Assembly (NCBI GenBank): GCA_964414205.1
Contig: CAYPVP010000003.1
Location: forward strand, 1 to 48,301
DNA from: STD2-102 sp964414205
GTDB lineage: Bacteria; Bacillota; Clostridia; Christensenellales; CAG-917
Direction of reading: 5' to 3'
DNA: 48,301 bases
Below the pieces are notes generated by a model, which made no database searches, was not told where the DNA came from, and saw nothing but the letters and a program-made list of their open reading frames with translations. Each line of letters starts with the position of its first letter. Positions within the stretch are counted from its first letter, which is position 1. Shown here piece by piece: positions 34,205 to 42,095 of the stretch. The translations under genes were made by a program, and so were the position numbers.

Positions 34205-34246
34205 GTCCAATCAAATCTATTTTAGGTTTGGTTGGACATTTTATTT
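34205..34246 (+). terminator. tRNA terminator
   Basis: An 11-bp stem GTCCAATCAAA/TTTGGTTGGAC (one T-G pair) followed by ATTTTATTTT, 8 bp after the CCA end. Confidence 0.8.
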
Positions 34247-34250
34247 TACA

Positions 34251-34475
34251 ACAGCCGAAAGCAACAACCAACAGCCGAAAGCAATAACCAACAACCAACA
34301 GCCAAAACCAACAACCAACAGCCAAAACCAACAATCAACAGCCAAAACCAACAACCAACAGCCAAAACCAACAACCAACAGCCAAAACCAACAACCAACA
34401 GCCAAAACCAACAATCAACAGCCAAAACCAACAACCAACAGCCAAAACCAACAACCAACAGCCAAAGCCAACAGG
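34251..34475. repeat. 20-bp minisatellite, about 8 intact units
   Basis: The unit GCCAAAACCAACAACCAACA is repeated with essentially perfect register from 34301 to 34460. Degenerate copies (GCCGAAAGC variants) lie before it and a truncated copy after. Units 2 and 6 share the same C-to-T change, giving an 80-bp higher-order period. A unit of 20 is not divisible by three, so the open plus-strand frame through it cycles frames and is not a real gene. The tract lies in the gap 34197-34667. Confidence 0.95.
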
Positions 34476-34555
34476 GAAAAGTCAAACGAAATTGAAAATG
34501 CAAAAATGGAAAATTGATAAATAAGTGAGAACACAATAACTTGCATTATGCAAAA

Positions 34556-34597
34556 AAAACAAGCCAATCTTGTCAAAGGCTTGTTTTCTATTTTTTT
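34556..34597. terminator. Bidirectional terminator
   Basis: AAACAAGCC/GGCTTGTTT stem with a 12-nt loop, flanked by an A-run on the left and a T-rich tail on the right. It can end the minus-strand membrane-protein operon (last stop at 34668). Confidence 0.75.
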
Positions 34598-34667
34598 GCT
34601 TGTTCCATGTGGCTTAATCGATTCGACTTTGCATTGAAATCAATTCTTTTGAAATTTGTTTTGCTAC

Positions 34668-35228
34668 TCAATCTCTTGAACTTTGATAGCGTGGCAAAAT
34701 TGCCAAAAACACACCAAGGAACAAATATACAATTGAAATTATGCCCACACTGAATGAAAGTGGGTCATTCTTTGAAAGTTCTTGCAAATAGGACACATTG
34801 TTGAAAGAAGTGTCTCCATTTTTCAGTGCCACAAAAAGTGGGAAGAAACAAAGCAAAACTGATGTCGCACATATCAATGCAGGCAAAATTATATGTTCAA
34901 TTTTTGCAAATTTTCCAAACAGCAAATGGAATATGTCACGAATGATTGCAATGAACGAAAACAACAACAATAGAATTGGTGTGAACCACACAAGTCCATT
35001 CAACCAATCAGTCTTGAAAAGTTGAGACAGTTCAGCAATGCCTTCTGCTGAAAAAATTTTCAAAAATTGTCCAATTCCGTTGAAATATTGCAAAGTAGGC
35101 ATGCTACCAGTTGATTGAATGACATTGATACTTACAAGATACGAAATTATGTTTATTGCAAAGAAGAATGCACTAAACAAAAACATAATCAAACAACGAG
35201 TGCGTTGTGGTCTTGAAAAAACAGCCAT
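34668..35228 (-). CDS. Four-helix membrane protein of unknown function
   Basis: A 186-residue protein with four predicted transmembrane helices (LIMFLFSAFFFAINIISYL, LVWFTPILLLLFSFIAII, IILPALICATSVLLCFFPL, FSVGIISIVYLFLGVFLAIL) and a ~50-residue outside loop between the first two. The helix order and loop lengths resemble those of the neighbouring upstream zinc-ribbon membrane protein, so the two may be paralogues, this one lacking the zinc ribbon. The RBS GGAGAAAATATGG fixes the start. It lies 78 bp downstream of the neighbour. No function can be assigned. Confidence 0.75.
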   Translation of the reverse strand: MAVFSRPQRTRCLIMFLFSAFFFAINIISYLVSINVIQSTGSMPTLQYFNGIGQFLKIFSAEGIAELSQLFKTDWLNGLVWFTPILLLLFSFIAIIRDIFHLLFGKFAKIEHIILPALICATSVLLCFFPLFVALKNGDTSFNNVSYLQELSKNDPLSFSVGIISIVYLFLGVFLAILPRYQSSRD

Positions 35229-35306
35229 ATTTTCTCCTTTGTTTTGTCAATTTGTTTTGAAAACAAATTTGAATGAAAAACGATTTGATTTGTATTTTAG
35301 CAATGC

Positions 35307-36128
35307 CTAGTTGAGTTTTGGAAGTCTAGGCTTGCGTTTGACAGAGGCCGTGATGATTGAAGCAATGAAATTTATTGCCGAAGCAACAGCCAGTGCAAAC
35401 ACAACTGAATTTGTTGTGATTGTTCCAATCATGAGTTCTGCAAAATTGAATTCAAATTTTGCAATCAACATAATAATTGGTTCTGCAAAAATAGTGATTG
35501 CTGACACCAACAGTGCAAAAACTGCAAAAATGACGTTCCACGCTCTTGAAAACTTTGATGTGCAAAAGCCAATGAAGTTTGCAAACAAAGTGATGACAGA
35601 GAAAACAAGCAAAGCAAATTGCAGAGCATAATAGATGCCTGAAACAAGTTGTTCACCTTGGAACAAAAGTGCAATGCTTTGAAAATCTGTCGCAAGCAAA
35701 TAGACAAAGTTTAAGCCTCCAACATTTTGGAACATAGCATTGAGTCCAGCATTTTGAAAATCAAAAATGTTCAAACTCAGCAAAAGTCCAAGAATGTTGA
35801 AAACAACAATTGCAAGTGGAAAAAGCATCATAACAAAAGCACGACTTCTGACTTTATATTTTGTTTTAGAGGCCTTTTTTTGTTTTGTGTTGTCGGCATT
35901 TTCGGCATGCATAACTTGTTGAGAAATCTCACTCGTGTTTGTTGCCGTGATTGGTTGAACAAGTGTTTCTGTTCGTTCTTGTGGAAGAATTGCAGAAGAG
36001 ATGTCAACACTGATTGTGACACCACATTTTGGGTTTGGACATTTTATTCTGTGTTTATAGCCAACTGGGGCATTTGCAGGTGGCTCAAAACTGATTTCAG
36101 TTTTGCAACTTGGGCATCTTGTATACAT
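35307..36128 (-). CDS. Zinc-ribbon membrane protein
   Basis: A 273-residue protein. An N-terminal zinc ribbon of MJ0042 type (RCPSCKTEISFEPP, then IKCPNPKCGVTI) is followed by a ~60-residue polar linker and four hydrophobic helices (VMMLFPLAIVVFNILGLLL, ALQFALLVFSVITLFANFIG, VIFAVFALLVSAITIFA, VFALAVASAINFIASII). The ribbon should face the cytosol. Function unknown; such fusions are common in Clostridia. ATG at 36128 has AGGAGA 6 nt upstream; the longer open frame lacks support. It probably forms an operon with the following four-helix protein, which looks related. Confidence 0.78.
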   Translation of the reverse strand: MYTRCPSCKTEISFEPPANAPVGYKHRIKCPNPKCGVTISVDISSAILPQERTETLVQPITATNTSEISQQVMHAENADNTKQKKASKTKYKVRSRAFVMMLFPLAIVVFNILGLLLSLNIFDFQNAGLNAMFQNVGGLNFVYLLATDFQSIALLFQGEQLVSGIYYALQFALLVFSVITLFANFIGFCTSKFSRAWNVIFAVFALLVSAITIFAEPIIMLIAKFEFNFAELMIGTITTNSVVFALAVASAINFIASIITASVKRKPRLPKLN

Positions 36129-36170
36129 GTTGTCTCCTAATTTACATGATATTATATCCACATCTAAATC

Positions 36171-36199
36171 ATTTTAAAACAAATGATATTTGATGTCAA
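36171..36199 (-). promoter_or_regulatory. Promoter of the zinc-ribbon membrane operon
   Basis: Minus-strand TTGACA (36199-36194), 17 bp, TAAAAT (36176-36171). A second TATAAT at 36156-36151 with a poor -35 could be an additional start. Confidence 0.65.
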
Positions 36200-36272
36200 C
36201 AACTCCAAATTAAAATATTTTTGAAGATATGAACTCCAAACACAATATATTGTGGCTTTGCAAAGCAAAAAC

Positions 36273-36299
36273 AAAAAAAGTCCACAACATGTGGACTTT
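36273..36299 (-). terminator. Lipoprotein gene terminator
   Basis: AAAGTCCACA/TGTGGACTTT stem with a three-base loop, followed on the minus strand by seven T, 35 bp after the lipoprotein stop. Confidence 0.88.
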
Positions 36300-36334
36300 A
36301 CAATTTTGTAAATTATTTTTTCATAGTTTGTTGA

Positions 36335-36874
36335 TTATTTCAATGTAACAATGAATTTTGCATCTTTTTTGACGACCAAATCAGAAACGCCATATTTTGG
36401 AGCATCGCCATTTTTCTCGGTTGAAACAGCATAGAAAGTTGTTCCATTCCAAACGATGGTGTCGCTTTCAACAATCATTTCTGCATTTGATTTGTCATTT
36501 GTGTAGAAAACAAATGATTTTGTGTCAGAAGATTTCATAATTCCCAATTGAGTGATGATTGGAAAGTCTTTCACTGTTTTGATGTCAAAAGTATAAACAA
36601 TTTTGTTGCTTGCCTTTGCACCTGTGAGCAAATCATGCAACGATTGAGCGCCGTTTTTTCCATAGATGTGTGAAACTGATGAATCGGTTGTTGTGATTTT
36701 ATAGTTCCAATAGATTGTGTTTTCTTTGTCAATTTCACCAATTTCAATGACAAGTGAGTTTTCAGGTGCAAGAACTGGTGGCTTTGGGTCACAAGCAGTC
36801 ATGCAAACAGCAGAAACAGCAATCAAAGTTGCAACCAAAAAGAAAATGGCTGATTTTTTAAAAATTTTATTCAT
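36335..36874 (-). CDS. Secreted lipoprotein of unknown function
   Basis: A 179-residue precursor: a basic N-terminus (MNKIFKKS), a hydrophobic core (AIFFLVATLIAVSAV) and the lipobox MTAC, so Cys28 is lipidated and the rest is anchored outside the membrane. The mature part starts with a Pro-rich stretch and continues as a beta-rich domain with SLHDLLTGAK and IMKSSDTKSFVFYTND. It faintly resembles DUF4430 (transcobalamin-like C-terminal) domains, which would be of interest with B12-dependent MetH nearby, but this is weak. GGAGG lies 7 nt before the ATG. It has its own promoter and terminator, so it is monocistronic. Confidence 0.8.
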   Translation of the reverse strand: MNKIFKKSAIFFLVATLIAVSAVCMTACDPKPPVLAPENSLVIEIGEIDKENTIYWNYKITTTDSSVSHIYGKNGAQSLHDLLTGAKASNKIVYTFDIKTVKDFPIITQLGIMKSSDTKSFVFYTNDKSNAEMIVESDTIVWNGTTFYAVSTEKNGDAPKYGVSDLVVKKDAKFIVTLK

Positions 36875-36932
36875 AATTTTGCCTCCGTGAGCAATGTATC
36901 AAGTTTTGATTGAAAACAATTCAATATGAAAA

Positions 36933-36961
36933 ATTTTAGTTTAAATATGCTGTTTTGTCAA
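36933..36961 (-). promoter_or_regulatory. Lipoprotein promoter
   Basis: Minus-strand TTGACA (36961-36956), 17 bp, TAAAAT (36938-36933), start near 36926, leader about 52 nt. Confidence 0.75.
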
Positions 36962-37151
36962 GCATAAAGTTTTGTTGTACAAATTGAAGGGGACTCAAAA
37001 AATGGAATTTTGCAAGAATTGTACAAAATTGTTTGACATACACTCAATTTTGAAGCAATAGTGCCGATTTTGTCACGCAGGTCAAAACTCAATCAACAAT
37101 GTCAAACACCAACGCAGTGACTCAACACAACACAAACGAAACAAAAAATAA

Positions 37152-37299
37152 ATGAATTATTAAACATGAAATTTAAAAATAAAAATGAATACAAAAAAAA
37201 TCATTTGTTAACCTTGAAAATAAAAAGAAAAAAACTAAGCAAAAACAAATCACTTGTCAAACATGAAATTCAAAAGAAAAAAGCGAATACAAAATAAAC
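37152..37299. repeat. Three decayed ~49-bp tandem units
   Basis: Units near 37152, 37201 and 37250 each run TTRTTAAACATGAAATT-like, then A-rich, then GAATACAAAA-like. They lie in the gene-free gap 36875-37337, whose left part holds only the lipoprotein promoter. Confidence 0.55.
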
Positions 37300-37308
37300 A
37301 AAAATAAA

Positions 37309-37328
37309 AGCAGAGAAATTTCTCTGCT
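37309..37328 (-). terminator. Terminator of the 109-residue protein gene
   Basis: Perfect inverted repeat AGCAGAGAAA/TTTCTCTGCT, followed on the minus strand by TTTTATTTTTG, 9 bp after the stop. Confidence 0.75.
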
Positions 37329-37337
37329 AAAATTTGG

Positions 37338-37667
37338 CTATGCTTCTTGTTTGGTTTGAAGTTTGTCCATCATTTTTTGTTTTAGATTCAGATAGGCATT
37401 TGAAATTTCCAAAACATATCTTTGTCTGTCACTTGATTCCAACGAATTCAACAGTCTTCTGTCGCACAGTTGCGAAATTGGATTTTTGATTTCTTGTCCT
37501 TGATTCAAAATTTCTCGCATTTTTGACAGCACCGTCAGTTCCATTGGTGTCAGTTTTTGCATGTCCGAAACGGTATGCATGTTGTGATAGTTGTTCTCCT
37601 GCAATCGCATTTTTGCCTCACTTGCAAGATTGCGAATCTTGCACATTGGATGTTTGATGTTACTCAT
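37338..37667 (-). CDS. Small helical protein of unknown function
   Basis: I do not recognise this 109-residue soluble protein. It appears all-helical, with a basic N-terminal part (KIRNLASEAKMRLQENN), a central LTPMELTVLSKMREILNQGQ and a C-terminal RYVLEISNAYLNLKQKMMDKLQT that could form a coiled coil. There is no signal peptide and no metal motif. The strong site GGGGAGG 6 nt before ATG at 37667 fixes the start against a longer open frame. It has its own terminator and lies downstream of the metH terminator, so it is probably monocistronic. Confidence 0.7.
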   Translation of the reverse strand: MSNIKHPMCKIRNLASEAKMRLQENNYHNMHTVSDMQKLTPMELTVLSKMREILNQGQEIKNPISQLCDRRLLNSLESSDRQRYVLEISNAYLNLKQKMMDKLQTKQEA

Positions 37668-37794
37668 ATAAATCCTCCCCTTAAACACGAATATATCACA
37701 CAATGTCAACAAAAAAATTGCAAAGCAAAATTAGAGCAAAAATGCCAAAAGAAGTCTAAAAATTGAAAAATTCGACAATAAATTTTGTAAAGTG

Positions 37795-37841
37795 AAAAAA
37801 GGTATAAAATGCCTGATTGTGTCCGAACTTGCATTTTATAC
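37795..37841 (-). terminator. Methionine operon terminator
   Basis: A perfect 11-bp stem GTATAAAATGC/GCATTTTATAC with an 18-nt loop, followed on the minus strand by CTTTTTTC, 15 bp after the metH stop. Confidence 0.85.
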
Positions 37842-37855
37842 AATCAAAAGGCAAG

Positions 37856-40192
37856 TTAAAATGCCTTTTCTGAAACAATTTGTTTCAACTTGGAAATTGT
37901 GTCGCTGGCATCTTTTGCATAGATGCAGTTGATTTCTTTTGCAAAACTTTGGGTGATGACAGCGCCACCAACAATGATTTTGAGGTTAGGAAAAATTTTT
38001 CTTGTTTCGCAAACAGTGACAGCCATATTTTCAGCCGTGGTTGTCATGAGTGCCGACAATCCCAAAATGCAAGGGTAGTTTTGTTTAACAGCATCAACAA
38101 CTTTTTGAACTTTAACATCTCGTCCCAAATCAATGACTTTGTAGCCATAGTTTGAAACCACAGTTTTGACAATGTTTTTTCCAATGTCGTGAATGTCGCC
38201 TTGAACGGTTGCCAAAACAAACGTTGCTTCATAGTTTTGTTTTTTGTCAGTTTCTTGCAGTTTATGTTCAATTTGTTCAAAAACGCATTTTGCTGAATCG
38301 GCTGATGCAATCAACTGTGGCAAAAACAATTTTCCTTGTTCATACAATTTTCCAACTTCATCAAGTGCTGGAATGATGAATTTTTGAGAAAGTTCCAAAG
38401 GTTGAATTGCAATCATCAATTTTTTTGCCAAATTGACAGCGAGTCCACTTTGACCTGTGATGATTGCATCTTCAATGCTCATGTTTGTTTCGGAAACTTG
38501 TTTGACAACAAAGTTGTTTGCATTTTGAATGTATTTTTCGCTTGCATTGTCTTTTGCAAGCAAAAAGTTTTTTGCAAGTTCACTGCCTTTCAAACCTTTG
38601 AACGCAGGGTTGACAATGGCAAGATTCAAGCCATTTTCAACTGCCATTTCCAAAAACATGGCATTGATGTCTTCTCTGTTTGGCATTCCAAATGAAATGT
38701 TGGACACGCCAAGAGCAGTTTTGATGCCCAAACTTTTGACACCTTTCAAAGCGTTTAGAGTGGAAAGAGCATTGCCCTTTTGACTTGCCTCTGACATGGT
38801 CAATGTGTCAATGACAACATCATTTTTGTCAATTCCACATTGTTGACAGGCATTGACAATTTTTGTTGCAATTTCAACTCGTTTGTCAGATTCAAAAGGA
38901 ATTCCGTTTTCATCCAAAGTCAGCCCAATGACGACTGCGCCATATTTTTTCACCACTGGCAAAATTGTTTTCAAACTTTCATCTGAACCGTTGACGGAGT
39001 TAACAATGGCTTTTCCGTGATAGAGCCTGAGTGCTTGTTCGATTGCTTGTGGCTTGGAACTGTCGATTTGCAAAGGCAAAGTGCAAACATTTTGCAATTT
39101 TTGAACAACAGTTTTCATTGCCAAAACTTCATCAATGCCCGAAACTCCAACATTGACATCAAGAATGTCAGCACCCTGAGATTGTTGCTTGACGCCTTCG
39201 GAAATCAAAAAGTCAAAATCTCCTTCTCTGATTGCTTGTTGAACTCTTTTTTTGCCTGTTGGGTTGATTCTTTCGCCAACAATTTTGTTTCCATCAAGTG
39301 AAACAGCCATTGATTGGGAACAAATTATGCAAGATTTTTCTACTTTTTGTTTTTCAAATGTTTCATTTTTGAATTTGGACAACAGTTTGATGTAGTGTGG
39401 CGATGTTCCACAGCACCCACCAAGCACATTTATGCCAAGTTTTTTGATTTGGTAAACGGCATCAGCAAATTGTTGTGCTGAAATGCCATAAATTGTTTTT
39501 CCGTTTTCAAATTTTGGCATTCCAGCATTTGCTTTGATAAAAATTGGCAGATTTGTGAGCCTTGCAAATTCTTTTGCAACTGGCAACATTTCGATTGGAC
39601 CAAGTGAGCAATTTGCTCCAATCATGTCAACTCCAAGCCCAACAGCAGTCACAACAAAACATTCAACTGATGTGCCAAAAAAAGTTCGACAGTTTTCATC
39701 AAAAGACATTGAAACGGCAAGTGGAAGATTTGAAGTTTCTTTGCAAGCCAAAATGGCAGCACGCATTTCTGCCAACGATGTCATTGTTTCGACAACGATA
39801 AAATCTGTTTTGTCATTTGCAATTTCAACAATTTCTTTGAAAGCAGAAATTGCATCTTCAAAGTCAATTCCACCTTCTCCAATCACTTTTCCGAGAGGTC
39901 CAATGTCCAGTGCGACATATTTTGGGTTTGCTTGTCTTGCGATTGAAATTGCCGAAGTGATGACGTTTTGCAGTTTATCATGGCTGAATTTGAAATGGTT
40001 TGCACCAAAAGTGTTGGTGTAGACAACATCGCTTCCACTGTCAACGTAGTCTTTGTGACAAGACAAAACAATGTCTGGCGATTCAATGTTGAGTTTTTCC
40101 AAAAAGTAGCCAACAGGTTTTTGAGTTCTTTCAAGAAGCAAACTTCCCATAGCGCCATCAAGCACAAGGTTTTGATTGAAAAGAGTTGTCAT
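37856..40192 (-). CDS. metH: Cobalamin-dependent methionine synthase lacking the reactivation domain
   Basis: Transfers methyl from 5-methyl-tetrahydrofolate via cobalamin to homocysteine. Order: homocysteine/zinc domain (1-~285) with zinc ligands Cys195 (GANCSLG), Cys260 and Cys261 (GGCCGTSPHY); pterin-binding domain (~310-555) starting VGERINPTGKK with ILDVNVGVSG; helical cap; and B12 domain with base-off His668 in GDIHDIGK and the GLSALMTTT and VGGAVI segments. At 778 residues it ends after the B12 domain, whereas E. coli MetH (~1227) continues with the AdoMet reactivation domain. That domain is a separate gene 8 bp upstream. It is the last gene of the metF operon. Confidence 0.96.
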   Translation of the reverse strand: MTTLFNQNLVLDGAMGSLLLERTQKPVGYFLEKLNIESPDIVLSCHKDYVDSGSDVVYTNTFGANHFKFSHDKLQNVITSAISIARQANPKYVALDIGPLGKVIGEGGIDFEDAISAFKEIVEIANDKTDFIVVETMTSLAEMRAAILACKETSNLPLAVSMSFDENCRTFFGTSVECFVVTAVGLGVDMIGANCSLGPIEMLPVAKEFARLTNLPIFIKANAGMPKFENGKTIYGISAQQFADAVYQIKKLGINVLGGCCGTSPHYIKLLSKFKNETFEKQKVEKSCIICSQSMAVSLDGNKIVGERINPTGKKRVQQAIREGDFDFLISEGVKQQSQGADILDVNVGVSGIDEVLAMKTVVQKLQNVCTLPLQIDSSKPQAIEQALRLYHGKAIVNSVNGSDESLKTILPVVKKYGAVVIGLTLDENGIPFESDKRVEIATKIVNACQQCGIDKNDVVIDTLTMSEASQKGNALSTLNALKGVKSLGIKTALGVSNISFGMPNREDINAMFLEMAVENGLNLAIVNPAFKGLKGSELAKNFLLAKDNASEKYIQNANNFVVKQVSETNMSIEDAIITGQSGLAVNLAKKLMIAIQPLELSQKFIIPALDEVGKLYEQGKLFLPQLIASADSAKCVFEQIEHKLQETDKKQNYEATFVLATVQGDIHDIGKNIVKTVVSNYGYKVIDLGRDVKVQKVVDAVKQNYPCILGLSALMTTTAENMAVTVCETRKIFPNLKIIVGGAVITQSFAKEINCIYAKDASDTISKLKQIVSEKAF

Positions 40193-40200
40193 TTGGTCAC

Positions 40201-40824
40201 CTATTTTTTCGATTTGTAGTTTTTGCAGTAGCCAACAAAGGCTGAAACTGTTTTTGATGGCAACATCATGTTTCCATCAGTGAGTTGAATCCCCAAAACT
40301 TTTTCAGCATTCAAAACATCAAGAAAAGATTTTTGAAAATTGAGAGATGTGTCACCATAGCCCAAACTGAATCTTGGTGTAGTGAACATATTTTCTTTTT
40401 CTGCGATTGTTGAAAGATTGTTTGAAATTTCATCGCAAAATTTTTCTATCAATTCAAGATAGGCAAAATTGAGAAGAACAGCAAGTTGAATGTCAGAAAC
40501 TTTGGCTTTTTCAATTTCAAAATCAGGTTGCCTGCCTAGTGTTGCACAGAACATAGCAATTTTGCTTGAATTTGCAAAGTGCGTTGCCAAACTTTTGGAC
40601 GGAATGCGCAAAGTTGCACCATTGATGTTTATGATTGGCAATTTTTCGTTCAAGTCATTTTTTTCAATGTTGAAATCAAAATCTCTCACAACAAACTTTG
40701 GTGTGATTGAAGCATTGGCAATTTCAACAGCCTTTTCAAGAGTTGTTGAATCGTGAAAAAGTGGAGTGACTGAATGTGAATAGGCATTCATCAATTCTTT
40801 TTGTGTGATGAAAACATTGTTCAT
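40201..40824 (-). CDS. Stand-alone methionine synthase activation domain
   Basis: A 207-residue homologue of the MetH C-terminal activation domain, which binds S-adenosylmethionine and reductively remethylates oxidised cob(II)alamin. The diagnostic motif RFSLGYGDTSLNFQ is present, matching the RxSpGYgD signature that contacts AdoMet. ATLGRQPDFEIEK and LNAEKVLGIQLTDGNMMLPSKTVSAFVGY complete the fold. It overlaps metF by ATGA and precedes metH by 8 bp, which strongly supports the pairing. The electron donor (flavodoxin or ferredoxin) is not in the operon. Split MetH of this kind is known in Clostridia and Thermotoga. Confidence 0.92.
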   Translation of the reverse strand: MNNVFITQKELMNAYSHSVTPLFHDSTTLEKAVEIANASITPKFVVRDFDFNIEKNDLNEKLPIININGATLRIPSKSLATHFANSSKIAMFCATLGRQPDFEIEKAKVSDIQLAVLLNFAYLELIEKFCDEISNNLSTIAEKENMFTTPRFSLGYGDTSLNFQKSFLDVLNAEKVLGIQLTDGNMMLPSKTVSAFVGYCKNYKSKK

Positions 40825-41678
40825 TTTCTTGCTCCTTCAAAATGATTGAAAATTCTTGTTGCGACTTTGCCTTTGTTCATTGTGTAAAGGTGAATGCCAT
40901 CAACTCCGTTTTGATGCAAATCTTCAATTTGTTTGATTGCAAAATTTATGCCTTGTTCAAAAAAGTATGGACTGTTTTTGTTTTCATCAAACAGTGTTTG
41001 CAAATTTTGTGGAATAGATGCGTTTGACAATGCGACAATTCTTGAAACTTGTGTTTCGTTGACAATTGGCATGATTCCTGCTTCAACAGGCAAATTTATG
41101 TTTTGTTGTTTAAGTTTGTTGAGAAATGTATAAAATTTTTCGTTGTCAAAAAACATTTGAGTGATGAGATGTTCAATTCCTGAATCGACTTTTCGTTTGA
41201 GATTGTCAATGTCTTCATCAATGTTTTTTGATTCTGGGTGCTTTTCAGGATAGCATGCTCCAATCAAATTGAATTCAGGTGCAATTTTTTTGATTGCCAA
41301 AGCAAGTTCGTTGGCGTGCCTAAAATTGAAAAATTGCGAGGAATCACAAATGTCACCTCTCAAAACCAAAATGTTGAAAATGTTTTTTCGTCTCAAAATC
41401 TCAATTTCTTTTTCAAGTTTTTGTTCAGTCATGTTGACTGCTGTCATGTGAGCGACAGTTTGCATGTCAAAAGCATCATGTGCAATGGTTGCAACATCGG
41501 CAGCCGTTTCAGCACCATTTCCACCAGCGCCATAGGTGATTGAAACAAAATCTGGATTGAGTTTTTGAATGTCTTTCAAGGCTCTGACAACAACTTCAAT
41601 GCTACCACTTGTTTTTGGTGGAAAGACTTCTGCTGACATAACAAATTTTTTGTTTGAAAAAATTTCCCCTGTTTTCAT
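40821..41678 (-). CDS. metF: Methylenetetrahydrofolate reductase
   Basis: Reduces 5,10-methylene- to 5-methyl-tetrahydrofolate, the methyl donor for MetH. A 285-residue TIM barrel with MSAEVFPPKT at the N-terminus, SITYGAGGNG (the folate Glu/Thr region), ILVLRGDICD for FAD, GACYPEKHPESKN and TQMFFDNEKFY, and a C-terminal GIHLYTMNKG. No zinc or iron-sulfur extension and no MetV partner is visible in the window, so it looks like the NAD(P)H type. ATG at 41678 has GGGG 5 nt upstream; an in-frame ATG seven codons earlier lacks a site. It is the first gene of the operon. Confidence 0.96.
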   Translation of the reverse strand: MKTGEIFSNKKFVMSAEVFPPKTSGSIEVVVRALKDIQKLNPDFVSITYGAGGNGAETAADVATIAHDAFDMQTVAHMTAVNMTEQKLEKEIEILRRKNIFNILVLRGDICDSSQFFNFRHANELALAIKKIAPEFNLIGACYPEKHPESKNIDEDIDNLKRKVDSGIEHLITQMFFDNEKFYTFLNKLKQQNINLPVEAGIMPIVNETQVSRIVALSNASIPQNLQTLFDENKNSPYFFEQGINFAIKQIEDLHQNGVDGIHLYTMNKGKVATRIFNHFEGARK

Positions 41679-41732
41679 AGTTTCCCCTACTACTTTCAAA
41701 AATACTTTGAAAAATGAATTATAATTTTTTTC

Positions 41733-41761
41733 AGTATAGCATTGATTGAGAAATATGTCGA
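41733..41761 (-). promoter_or_regulatory. Methionine operon promoter
   Basis: Minus-strand TCGACA (41761-41756), 17 bp, TATACT (41738-41733), start near 41726. The leader of about 48 nt is too short for a SAM or cobalamin riboswitch or a T-box. Confidence 0.65.
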
Positions 41762-41785
41762 CAAATTAAGAATGAGAGAAAAGTG

Positions 41786-41831
41786 AAATTCACACTCAAA
41801 CCTTGAAGAAAGATGAGAGTGTGAATTTTTT
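41786..41831 (+). terminator. Hairpin with T-run between metF and the repeat tract
   Basis: A perfect 12-bp stem AAATTCACACTC/GAGTGTGAATTT (41786-41828) followed by T's on the plus strand. No plus-strand gene ends here. On the minus strand, where it could end the acyltransferase transcript, the tail (CACTTTTCTC) is poorer. Confidence 0.6.
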
Positions 41832-41851
41832 ATATGCTGTAAAAAAAATAA

Positions 41852-42095
41852 GATGTAGCAAAGCAAACTGTAAATGCTGAAAAGCAAAAAAAGATGTCGC
41901 AAAGCAAACTGTGAAATGCTGAAAAGCAAATTATTATGTTGAAATCAAACAGTTGTGATGTTGAAATCAACCTGTCAGATTCCACAATTCAAACTTTGCT
42001 ATGTCACAAATCAATGAGGTTGAAAAACAAACTATGTTATGTGGCAATTCAAACTTTGCTATGTTGAAAAGCAAACTATGACATGTTGTAGACTT
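41852..42095. repeat. Nested decayed tandem repeats reaching into the acyltransferase 3' end
   Basis: Two 41-bp units (from 41852 and 41893) share GATGTNGCAAAGCAAACTGT and ATGCTGAAAAGCAAA. Further right, CAATTCAAACTTTGCTATGT occurs twice (near 41990 and 42045), with GTTGAAAARCAAACTATG partners. Repeat words run into the last codons of the acyltransferase gene. They fill the gene-free gap 41832-42075. Confidence 0.75.

Noticed and set aside
34301..34460. Possible CRISPR array
   Set aside because: Repeats are directly contiguous with no unique spacers, and there are no cas genes.
34232..34495. Open frame encoding a Gln/Pro/Thr/Asn-rich 87-residue peptide
   Set aside because: It is only the 20-bp minisatellite read through; there is no ribosome site, and a 20-bp unit shifts frame at each copy.
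41679..41780. SAM, cobalamin or T-box leader before metF
   Set aside because: The promoter leaves a leader of only ~48 nt, and none of the conserved core sequences are present.
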